From: an uncultured Propionibacteriaceae bacterium
GTDB taxonomy: Bacteria > Actinomycetota > Actinomycetes > Propionibacteriales > Propionibacteriaceae
Assembly (NCBI GenBank): GCA_937988865.1
Contig: CALKHV010000161.1
Location: 1 to 15,090, forward strand
Reading direction: 5' to 3'
Length of the DNA: 15,090 nucleotides
Shown in pieces: positions 7,807 through 14,016 of this stretch. Positions within the stretch are counted from its first letter, which is position 1; every line of letters begins with the position of its first letter. The position numbers and the translations under genes were made by a program. Under the pieces are notes generated by a model. That model worked only from the letters and a program-made list of their open reading frames with translations. It made no database searches and was not told where the DNA came from.

Positions 7807-9383
7807 AGCACGACCTCCTCGGGTGCAGTGGCGGGCAGGTGCTCGATGTCGAGCAGGCCCTCGAAGATCCAGGAATCGAGCGCTGTCTGGCGCGCCTGGT
7901 CGCCGTAGACGATCGACCAGAGGCCGATCCAGCGGTTGGTGAGGAAACGACGCAACAGCGCGGTGGCCCGCTCGGCGTCCACGATGCCCGTCTCCAAGGC
8001 CAGCGCGGTGGCGCGTGGGGCGCAGAAACCGCCCTGACAAGGCCCCATGCCGAGGCGAAGCTGGCGACGCAGGTCGTCGAAGTTGGCCGACGGTTGGTCG
8101 TGGAACAGGTCGACGAACATCTTGCGCGTCAGCAGTTCGCACTCGCAGAGGATCTGCTCGTCGAGCCGGTCCTTCTCGCGCGCCTCGAGCCGGTGCGTCA
8201 CGACATAGGTCTTGCCCGACTCGCTGCCGGGGACGACCTCGTCCGCGGTGGTGCACGGACGGTCGTCGCCCAGTTGCTCGCACATGGCGTCCACGACGTG
8301 TTCGGCCATGAGGCGGTAGGTCGTGAGCTTGCCGCCGATGATCGAGATGAAGCCCTTCAGGCCGTCGCGCTCGCCGTGGTCGAGCAGGCTCATGCCGCGG
8401 CTCATGTGTCGGGTGTCGGTCGCCTGGACGCGCGTGTCCTTGAACAGCGGACGCGCACCCGACCACGCGTGCACGGCCCTGGCGTCCCGGAATCCGGGGA
8501 CGAGGACTTCGCCGGCGTCCAGCATCTGTTGCACTTCTTCGCGCGGGATCGGCAGCTTGTCGGGATCGTCGGCCTTGATGTCGGTCGTGCCGATGATGCA
8601 CACGGTGTGCACGGGCACGATGATGTCGCCGTCGTGGGGCGGGATGCAGCGGTTGACCACGCTGTTGACCAGCCGGTGGTTCATCGCGACCATGATGCCG
8701 CGGCCGGGGACGACCTCGACGTCGCCCATGCCGGCCATGCCGGCGATCTTGCCGGCCCAGGGGCCGCCGCAGTTGAGCACGAAGCCGGCGTCGATGCGCA
8801 CCTGCTCGCCGGTCTTCTCGTCGATGCACTGGACGCCGGTGACCTGGTCGTTGGCGGTGAAGATGTCGGTCACGCGGTGATAGGTGAGGATCTGCGCGCC
8901 GTGCCGTTTGGCCGAGTTGGCCGCGCCCCACACCATCTGCCAGCCGTCGACCGATCCGTCGTTGACCGAGAAGGCGCGCCGGATGCGGGGGTTGAGGCGG
9001 GGTTCGCGCTGCAGCGCAGCGCCGACGCTGATCTCTTCGAACGGGACGCCGGTTGCCGCCGCCCCGATCGCCCAGCGGTCGGAGAATTCGGGGTCGTCAT
9101 CGGGGCCGACGACGAACAGACCGCCCGTCTCCTCGACGGCGTCCGCATGGATCTTCGTGACGATCACGTTCTCTTCGGCGCACTCGGTCGCCGACCGTGC
9201 GTCAGAGACGACGTAGCGTCCACCCGAGTGCAGGAGGCCGTGGTAGCGGCCCGTCGTGCCTTGTGCGAGGTCACCTTTGTCGACGAGGACGGCTGAGTAG
9301 CCGCGCATCGCCACGTCTCTGACCACACCTGCTCCGGTGGCTCCACCACCGATCACGACCACGTCAACGCTGAGTGTCTTCAC
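7803..9383 (-). CDS. glpA: Anaerobic glycerol-3-phosphate dehydrogenase subunit A
   Basis: The catalytic FAD subunit, oxidising sn-glycerol-3-phosphate to dihydroxyacetone phosphate. The 526-residue product starts VKTLSVDVVVIGGGATGAG; the FAD-binding GGGATG is at 12-17, followed by the conserved TTGRYHGLLHSGGRYV. ISIIGGKLTTYR (about 346-357) is the C-terminal GlpD/GlpA signature. A BFD-like [2Fe-2S] domain near the C terminus has C413 and C415 (CEC) and C449 and C454 (GMGPCQGGFC); this domain separates anaerobic GlpA from aerobic GlpD. The start was set at GTG 9381-9383 because GGAGAG lies four bases upstream; a TTG four codons earlier overlaps that site and is less likely. It is first in the operon and divergent from the MmpL-type gene. 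Confidence 0.96.
   Translation of the reverse strand: MKTLSVDVVVIGGGATGAGVVRDVAMRGYSAVLVDKGDLAQGTTGRYHGLLHSGGRYVVSDARSATECAEENVIVTKIHADAVEETGGLFVVGPDDDPEFSDRWAIGAAATGVPFEEISVGAALQREPRLNPRIRRAFSVNDGSVDGWQMVWGAANSAKRHGAQILTYHRVTDIFTANDQVTGVQCIDEKTGEQVRIDAGFVLNCGGPWAGKIAGMAGMGDVEVVPGRGIMVAMNHRLVNSVVNRCIPPHDGDIIVPVHTVCIIGTTDIKADDPDKLPIPREEVQQMLDAGEVLVPGFRDARAVHAWSGARPLFKDTRVQATDTRHMSRGMSLLDHGERDGLKGFISIIGGKLTTYRLMAEHVVDAMCEQLGDDRPCTTADEVVPGSESGKTYVVTHRLEAREKDRLDEQILCECELLTRKMFVDLFHDQPSANFDDLRRQLRLGMGPCQGGFCAPRATALALETGIVDAERATALLRRFLTNRWIGLWSIVYGDQARQTALDSWIFEGLLDIEHLPATAPEEVVL
7814..7820 (-). promoter_or_regulatory. Ribosome binding site of glpB inside glpA
   Basis: GAGGAGG on the minus strand lies seven bases before the glpB GTG, within the last codons of glpA. 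It fixes the glpB start at the GTGA overlap. Confidence 0.75.
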
Positions 9384-9387
9384 AGGG

Positions 9388-9393
9388 CTCTCC
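9388..9393 (-). promoter_or_regulatory. Ribosome binding site of glpA
   Basis: GGAGAG on the minus strand is four bases before GTG 9381-9383. It decides the glpA start against the in-frame TTG (9393-9395), whose last base it would include. Confidence 0.7.
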
Positions 9394-9413
9394 AATGTTC
9401 GGCCTTGCTTGTC

Positions 9414-9443
9414 AGCCTAGTCAGGGGCCTCTGGAGGGGTGAA
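9414..9443 (-). promoter_or_regulatory. Candidate promoter of glpABC
   Basis: On the minus strand TTCACC (9438-9443) and TAGGCT (9414-9419) are separated by 18 bases, fitting -35 and -10 boxes. The -10 box lies about 30 bases from the glpA start, leaving room for a short leader with the GGAGAG site. This is the only gene in the window whose promoter fit predicts a conventional leadered mRNA. Confidence 0.5.
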
Positions 9444-9450
9444 GGTTTGT

Positions 9451-9468
9451 GGCCGATGTGCATCGGCC
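9451..9468. promoter_or_regulatory. 18-bp perfect dyad, candidate operator
   Basis: GGCCGATG-TG-CATCGGCC has 8-bp perfect arms around a 2-bp centre. It lies seven bases upstream of the candidate glpABC -35 box, where an activator or repressor could act. A second CCGATG half-site recurs at 9532-9537, nearer the divergent gene. The binding protein is unknown; no regulator gene is in the window. Confidence 0.45.
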
Positions 9469-9479
9469 CCACGCGTGGG
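9468..9479. promoter_or_regulatory. 12-bp perfect palindrome, possible operator
   Basis: CCCACGCGTGGG is self-complementary over all 12 bases and directly abuts the preceding dyad. In GC-rich DNA a chance palindrome of this size is not rare, so on its own it is weak evidence. Confidence 0.3.
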
Positions 9480-9514
9480 TGAACGATCGTGCAAGGGTGT
9501 CGCACGAACGTTCA
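9480..9514. promoter_or_regulatory. Inverted repeat with 13-bp arms, candidate operator
   Basis: Arms TGAACGATCGTGC (9480-9492) and GCACGAACGTTCA (9502-9514) match in 12 of 13 positions around a 9-bp spacer. The right arm also holds the palindrome GAACGTTC. It lies between the two divergent promoters, about 55 bases before the MmpL-type -10 box, so it could serve either gene. Confidence 0.45.
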
Positions 9515-9568
9515 CACCCCGGGCGGGTGGACCGATGCGGGCCTGTACCCATGCCCGGGACGCGGGAC

Positions 9569-9574
9569 TAGCGT
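9569..9574 (+). promoter_or_regulatory. Candidate -10 element of the MmpL-type gene (leaderless)
   Basis: TAGCGT fits TANNNT and is followed by six bases (GGACGT) and the ATG start at 9581. A Shine-Dalgarno sequence is absent. A -35 box is not convincing; TACCCA at 9546-9551 has a 17-base spacing but a poor match. Confidence 0.5.
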
Positions 9575-9580
9575 GGACGT

Positions 9581-11803
9581 ATGTTCGCCTCTCTGGCCCG
9601 ACTCGTGACCCGGCGTCCGCTCGCGGTCGTGCTCATCTGGCTGGTCCTGCTGGGCGTCGCGGGCAGTGCCGCGCTCTCCGGATTCGGACACGGCAACCTC
9701 TTCGCGCGCCTGTCGAGCGCCACGTCGTTCGTGCCTGGCAGCGAGTCTGACCGCGTCGACCAGTTGACCTCGAACGACGGAACGGCCGGCGAAACCGTCA
9801 CCGTCGTCGTTTCCGGGGTGGACGCCACCACCCAGGCCACCGAGATCGCCGCCTTCCTCGACGACAACCGCAAGTTGTTGAAGGTCGATGGCGTCGAGTC
9901 GGTGGTCGACCCGTTCCTGTTGCCCCAGGGAGACCCGACGGCCCTCGCCCTGGTCTCGACGAAGTCGGGCTTCGCCATGCCGGTCACCCTCACGCCCGGG
10001 CTCGAGGGGGACGCCCTGCGCCAGACCCGCTCCGACCTGGACTCCGGCATCATCCAGTTCCGCACCGCGCTCGCCCGGGAGTTTCCCGGCGCGACGGTGA
10101 ACGCCCTGTCGAGTGAGAAGATCCGGGCCGCGATCAACCACCAGGTCGAGCGTGACCTCGTCCGCGGGGAGGCGTTGGGCCTCCCGATCGCGCTGCTGTT
10201 GATGGTGCTCGTCTTCGGCGGTCTGATCGCGGCCGGACTTCCCCTCGCGGGGGCACTGACCGCGATCGGCGTGGGGATGGGTGGTCTGTGGCTGCTGACC
10301 TTCGCCCTCGACATCGACTCGTTCATCCTCAATGTGGTGTCGGTCATCGGTCTCGCGCTCTCGATCGACTACGGGTTACTCGTCGTGTCACGCTTCCGTG
10401 AGGAGGCGGCGCGTCTCGCCATCCCGGGCACGCCCGGCGTCCCGCGTCGACTCACGGAACGCGACCTCGTGAGGCTCGCGGTGCAGGAGGCGGTGACCAC
10501 GGCGGGACGCACGGTCGTCTTCTCGGCCGTGACGATCGCCTGCGCCATCGCCGGCCTCCTGGTCATGCAGTCGACGATCCTCAAGATGGTCGGGGTGGGC
10601 GGCGTCATCGTCGTCCTGCTGGCCGTCTTGACTGCGGTCACCATGGTGCCCGCCCTGCTGACGCTCGTCGGGGTGCGGATGCTGCGTCCCTCACCGATCT
10701 CGAAGATCCCGGGGCTGCGCCGCGTCCTCGCCGTGGTCAGCGACCACAGCTCCGACGAGGGCTTCTTCTCGCGGCTTGCCGCGTGGGTGCACCGGCGTCC
10801 CTGGCCCGTGATCATCGTCGTGACCGCGCTGCTGGCGCTCATGGCGTCCCCCATCCCCGACCTGCGGCTGCGCTCCAACTTCGCCGAGTACATCCCCGAG
10901 GGTGAGGTGCGCGTCGCCTATCAGGCGATCCAGACCGAGTTCCCGGCGCTCGCGACGCCATCGCTGATCGTCCTGGCGAAGACCACCCCGGCGGACGCGG
11001 GCCCGATCGTCAACAAGTTGTCGGCCCTGTCGGGGGTGACCTATGTGTCTGCCCCGGTCGCGGTGGCCGGTGACGCGTCGTGGTCGCGTCTCGATGTGCG
11101 CATCGACGCCGAGGACCAGGTGGGCGACACGGTCACCGACGCGGTCAAACAGGTGAGGGCCTGGGACTCCTTGCCCGAACTCCTCGTCGGTGGACCCGCG
11201 GCGCTGCAGTACGACTTCGCGCACTCGCTCGTCGAGGACGCACCGCTGGCGCTGCTGATCGTCGCGATCTCGGTGCTGGTGCTGATGTTCCTGATGACCG
11301 GATCGGCGATCGTGCCGATCAAGGCGTTGATCATCAACGTGTTCTCGCTGGTCGCGTCCCTCGGGACGACGGCGTGGCTGTTCGAGAACGGCCACCTCGG
11401 GCTGCCCCAGGTCGAGGGCATGGAGACCTTCGTGGTCGCCTGCGCGCTGGCGTTCGGGTTCGGCCTTGCCATGGACTACGAGGTCTTCCTCCTCGCCCGC
11501 ATCAAGGAATATTGGGACGCGGGCTACGACAACGAGATGGCCGTCGAGCGAGGGTTGCAGCGATCGGGACGCATCATCACGTCGGCGGCGGCGATCATCA
11601 TCGCCGTCTTCCTGGGGTTCGTGGCGGGGGAGATGCTGGCGATCAAGCAGGTGGGTGTGGCGCTGGCGATCGTGGTGGTGACGGACGCGACGCTGGTGCG
11701 CATGCTGCTGGTGCCGGCGACGATGACGATCCTGGGCAAGTGGAACTGGTGGGCGCCGAAGTGGATGACGCGGCTGTACCAGCGGTTCGGGATCGTCCAC
11801 TGA
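9581..11803 (+). CDS. MmpL/RND-superfamily membrane transporter
   Basis: A proton-driven exporter of the MmpL branch, which in actinobacteria typically moves lipids, siderophores or drugs across the inner membrane. The 740-residue sequence shows the twofold MmpL plan. TM1 (about 13-32) leads into an extracytoplasmic domain (about 35-195), then a helix bundle (about 198-365) with SIDYGLLVVSRFREE. TM7 (about 408-424) leads into a second external domain (about 430-545) and helices to about 715 with AMDYEVFLLARIKE. The Asp-Tyr pairs D263-Y264 and D632-Y633 are the proton-relay residues of this family. A cytoplasmic linker (about 366-405) joins the halves. There is no long C-terminal domain as in MmpL3. 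The ATG at 9581 lies six bases after a -10-like hexamer. Neighbours give no hint of cargo. It is a single-gene unit divergent from glpABC. Confidence 0.93.
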   Translation: MFASLARLVTRRPLAVVLIWLVLLGVAGSAALSGFGHGNLFARLSSATSFVPGSESDRVDQLTSNDGTAGETVTVVVSGVDATTQATEIAAFLDDNRKLLKVDGVESVVDPFLLPQGDPTALALVSTKSGFAMPVTLTPGLEGDALRQTRSDLDSGIIQFRTALAREFPGATVNALSSEKIRAAINHQVERDLVRGEALGLPIALLLMVLVFGGLIAAGLPLAGALTAIGVGMGGLWLLTFALDIDSFILNVVSVIGLALSIDYGLLVVSRFREEAARLAIPGTPGVPRRLTERDLVRLAVQEAVTTAGRTVVFSAVTIACAIAGLLVMQSTILKMVGVGGVIVVLLAVLTAVTMVPALLTLVGVRMLRPSPISKIPGLRRVLAVVSDHSSDEGFFSRLAAWVHRRPWPVIIVVTALLALMASPIPDLRLRSNFAEYIPEGEVRVAYQAIQTEFPALATPSLIVLAKTTPADAGPIVNKLSALSGVTYVSAPVAVAGDASWSRLDVRIDAEDQVGDTVTDAVKQVRAWDSLPELLVGGPAALQYDFAHSLVEDAPLALLIVAISVLVLMFLMTGSAIVPIKALIINVFSLVASLGTTAWLFENGHLGLPQVEGMETFVVACALAFGFGLAMDYEVFLLARIKEYWDAGYDNEMAVERGLQRSGRIITSAAAIIIAVFLGFVAGEMLAIKQVGVALAIVVVTDATLVRMLLVPATMTILGKWNWWAPKWMTRLYQRFGIVH

Positions 11804-11841
11804 GGGGTGTTGGACTGCGTGCGTGGTGCGTCCTACCCCTC
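11802..11841 (+). terminator. Hairpin at the 3' end of the MmpL-type gene
   Basis: GAGGGGT (11802-11808) pairs with ACCCCTC (11835-11841), and the inner GGAC (11812-11815) pairs with GTCC (11830-11833). The outer arm begins within the stop codon. No U-run follows. Its position makes termination of the transporter transcript, or insulation of the next promoter, the likely role. Confidence 0.5.
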
Positions 11842-11844
11842 TGG

Positions 11845-11925
11845 ATTGCAGAGTCCCTGATGAAAGCGTTGCAGGATCGCGGACAGAAACGTTGCAGGAT
11901 CGATGATGAAATCGTTGCAGGATCG
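11845..11925 (+). repeat. Four direct repeats with exact 23-bp period before the DUF4143 gene
   Basis: The 12-bp core GTTGCAGGATCG occurs identically at 11868-11879, 11891-11902 and 11914-11925. A fourth, degenerate copy (ATTGCAGAGTCC, 11845-11856) is in the same 23-bp register. The spacers are also related: TGATGAAA or a similar GAAA-containing stretch precedes each of the last three cores. The last core ends two bases before the candidate -10 box of the ATPase gene. This iteron-like layout suggests cooperative binding of a regulator, perhaps the ATPase itself, over the promoter. It has no spacer diversity of CRISPR size. Confidence 0.85.
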
Positions 11926-11927
11926 CG

Positions 11928-11933
11928 TATCCT
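11928..11933 (+). promoter_or_regulatory. Candidate -10 element of the DUF4143 gene (leaderless)
   Basis: TATCCT is followed by six bases (CTAGTC) and the ATG at 11940, with no Shine-Dalgarno sequence. The last 23-bp repeat core occupies the region that would be the -35/-10 spacer, so occupancy of the repeats would block or modify this promoter. Confidence 0.6.
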
Positions 11934-11939
11934 CTAGTC

Positions 11940-13190
11940 ATGGCCTATTTGGTACGAGCTGTCGATGACGTGCTGGACGAGTTTCTGGGAGCCATGGGGG
12001 GCGTTCTGATCGAAGGCCCCCGCGGCTGCGGCAAGACGTCCACAGCGCTCCGGCACTCCCGCAGTTCGGTCCGATTGGACGCGTCCCCCCAACTGATCGA
12101 GCTTGCCGCCCTCAATCCGGGTGAACTCCTGCAGGGTGACACTCCGAGACTGGTTGACGAATGGCAGCTCGCTCCGACGCTGTGGAACGTGATCCGCCAC
12201 GAGATCGATGATCGACAAGCGCGAGGGCAGTTCATCCTGTCTGGCTCCGCAGTCCCCCCAGAAGATGCCACCAGGCACTCCGGTGCGGGACGTTTCGCCC
12301 GACTGAAGATGCGTCCGATGTCGCTGGCCGAGAGCCTCCGATCAACATCGCAGGTGTCTCTCTCGGGGTTGCAGGACGCCTCGACGGTCACCGGCACGAG
12401 TTCCCTCAGCTACGCCGACCTGGCTGCTGAAGCCGTCCGGGGTGGATGGCCGGCACTCCTCACCTCGTCGCCTCGCGAAGCGGCCATGTTCAACCGCGCC
12501 TACTGCGACGACCTGTACGGGGCTGACATCCCGCTGGCAACCGGCGTGAAGCACGATCCCATCCGGCTGCAGCGGCTCGTCGAGGCCGTTGCCCGCAATA
12601 TCGCGGGTGAGGCGACGCTCGAGAGCCTTGCCCGCGACGTGTCCGCAGACGGGGGACAACTGAGCCCCGGCACCGCGCGCACTTATCTCGACGCACTCAC
12701 ACGGGTGTTCGCACTCGAGGAATTGCCTCCCTGGAGCGTGGCGCTCCGCTCGAAGTCCCGATTGAGGACGACCGCAAAGCTCCACCTGGCTGATCCGGCG
12801 CTCGCGTGCGCAGCTCTCGGCATTGGAGTGGACCGTCTCGCCAACGATCCCGAGTTCTTCGGTCAAATCTTCGAATCGATGGTCATCCGCGACCTCCGCG
12901 CACTGACGAGCGCTGAGCTCGGACGGGTCTACCACTATCGCGACAACACCGGGCTTGAGGTCGACGCGATCCTGGAGTATCCCGATGGGCGATGGGCCGC
13001 GATCGAGGTGAAGTTGGGCTCCACCCGCATTCCACAGGCGGAGGCGGCCCTGCAGGCGCTTCGGGACGAGCGCGTCAATCTGGATCGCGTCGGCCCACCC
13101 GCCTTCCTCGCGATCGTCACAGGCACCCAGTATGCGTACACGCTGCCCAGCGGAGTGCACGTGATCCCACTCGGTGTGCTGGGGCGCTGA
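11940..13190 (+). CDS. AAA_14/DUF4143 ATP-binding protein, role unknown
   Basis: A 416-residue member of the widespread but poorly understood AAA_14 plus DUF4143 family, common as an accessory gene in bacteria and archaea. The ATPase half has Walker A GPRGCGKT (26-33), Walker B-like LVDEWQ (71-76, D73/E74) and the sensor-like ILSGSA (99-104). The middle (about 215-260) looks like the winged-helix part of DUF4143. The C-terminal region VDAILEY...AAIEVKLG (D342, E356, K358) has the D-ExK spacing of a PD-(D/E)XK nuclease fold, as known for this family; whether it cuts DNA is not known. It starts at ATG 11940, six bases after a -10 box and just after a repeat array. It has fewer GCGTCC/GGACGC hexamers per kb than its neighbours, and it sits alone between housekeeping genes, consistent with acquisition by transfer. 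No partner toxin or antitoxin is visible. Confidence 0.9.
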   Translation: MAYLVRAVDDVLDEFLGAMGGVLIEGPRGCGKTSTALRHSRSSVRLDASPQLIELAALNPGELLQGDTPRLVDEWQLAPTLWNVIRHEIDDRQARGQFILSGSAVPPEDATRHSGAGRFARLKMRPMSLAESLRSTSQVSLSGLQDASTVTGTSSLSYADLAAEAVRGGWPALLTSSPREAAMFNRAYCDDLYGADIPLATGVKHDPIRLQRLVEAVARNIAGEATLESLARDVSADGGQLSPGTARTYLDALTRVFALEELPPWSVALRSKSRLRTTAKLHLADPALACAALGIGVDRLANDPEFFGQIFESMVIRDLRALTSAELGRVYHYRDNTGLEVDAILEYPDGRWAAIEVKLGSTRIPQAEAALQALRDERVNLDRVGPPAFLAIVTGTQYAYTLPSGVHVIPLGVLGR

Positions 13191-13221
13191 GACCTCGGGT
13201 GTCCAGCTGACTGTGGGACGC

Positions 13222-14013
13222 TCACGCGTCCACGTGTTGGCAGGTCGGGCAGAAGTACATCGTCCGCTGGCGGGTCGGCGGGCCGATCCACTCCATCCGG
13301 ATGGGCGTCCCACATCGTCGACACGGACGCCGCCGGCGTCCGTGGGCGTACATCTCCTGACCCGAGCGGCGGATTCCTGTGGACGACTGCACGGCGTGCG
13401 CGACGTTGATGTTCAGCAGCCGATGGGCGCGGGCGACGATGCGTCCGAGCTTGTCAGCGCCCACTTCGGACGCCGGCGTCCACGGGTTCACCCCTTCGAG
13501 GAAGAGGGTTTCGGCGCACCACATCGTCCCGATTCCGGCCAGATTCGTCTGGTTGAGCAGCGCCGCCCCGATCGCCGACTCATCGGACGCGAGGTTCGCG
13601 GCGGCCAGGTCGGCGTCCCAGTCGTCACCCAGCAGGTCGGGGCCGAGGTGGCCGACGACGGTGTCCTCTGACGACGTGCGCACCAGGTCGAGCATCCCCA
13701 GGTCCCAGCCGACGGCCGTCCAGGTGGGGGAGGCCACCACCGCCCGGATCGCCCGGTTCGTGAGGTCACCGAACCCGGACGTCGTCCGCACCCGCCACAT
13801 GCCGTCCATCCGCAGGTGCGAGTGGATGGTCCAGCCCGAGTCGAGCCGGTGCAGGATGTGCTTGCCGCGCGCGAGAACCTCCAGCGTCGTCGCCCCGGTC
13901 AGGGACGCCGTCGAGATCCCGGGCCAGCGCAGGTCGGCGTGCACGAGTTCGGCGCGTCCGAGGGCCTCGTCGAGCCGGGACGCCACCCGCTTCACGGTGT
14001 CACCCTCGGGCAC
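13222..14013 (-). CDS. nei2: Fpg/Nei-family DNA glycosylase (endonuclease VIII, Nei2 type)
   Basis: A bifunctional base-excision repair enzyme that removes oxidised bases and nicks the abasic site. The 263-residue protein starts MPEGDTV, the form typical of actinobacterial Nei2 rather than MPELPE of Fpg. Pro2 (N-terminal after Met removal) is the Schiff-base nucleophile, E3 is the catalytic acid, and K51 in ARGKH is the beta-hairpin lysine. The helix-two-turn-helix region is NQTNLAGIGTMWCAETLF (154-171). The zinc finger uses C231, C234, C255 and C258, with R250 as the finger-tip arginine. GTG 14011-14013 follows the lhr stop after three bases, so the two are probably co-transcribed. It converges on the DUF4143 gene across 31 bases with no evident terminator. 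Confidence 0.94.
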   Translation of the reverse strand: MPEGDTVKRVASRLDEALGRAELVHADLRWPGISTASLTGATTLEVLARGKHILHRLDSGWTIHSHLRMDGMWRVRTTSGFGDLTNRAIRAVVASPTWTAVGWDLGMLDLVRTSSEDTVVGHLGPDLLGDDWDADLAAANLASDESAIGAALLNQTNLAGIGTMWCAETLFLEGVNPWTPASEVGADKLGRIVARAHRLLNINVAHAVQSSTGIRRSGQEMYAHGRRRRPCRRCGTPIRMEWIGPPTRQRTMYFCPTCQHVDA

Positions 14014-14016
14014 GCG

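Noticed and set aside
7839..9296. A 485-codon plus-strand frame opposite glpA
   Set aside because: glpA on the minus strand has intact FAD and [2Fe-2S] motifs; the plus frame is compositionally an antisense shadow.
11845..11925. Short CRISPR array
   Set aside because: The period is only 23 bp with 12-bp cores, and the intervening bases are related to one another, not unique spacers. No cas gene is present.
10691..11941. A 416-codon minus-strand frame opposite the MmpL-type gene
   Set aside because: His/Arg/Gln-rich antisense shadow, starting in the repeat array; no recognisable domain.
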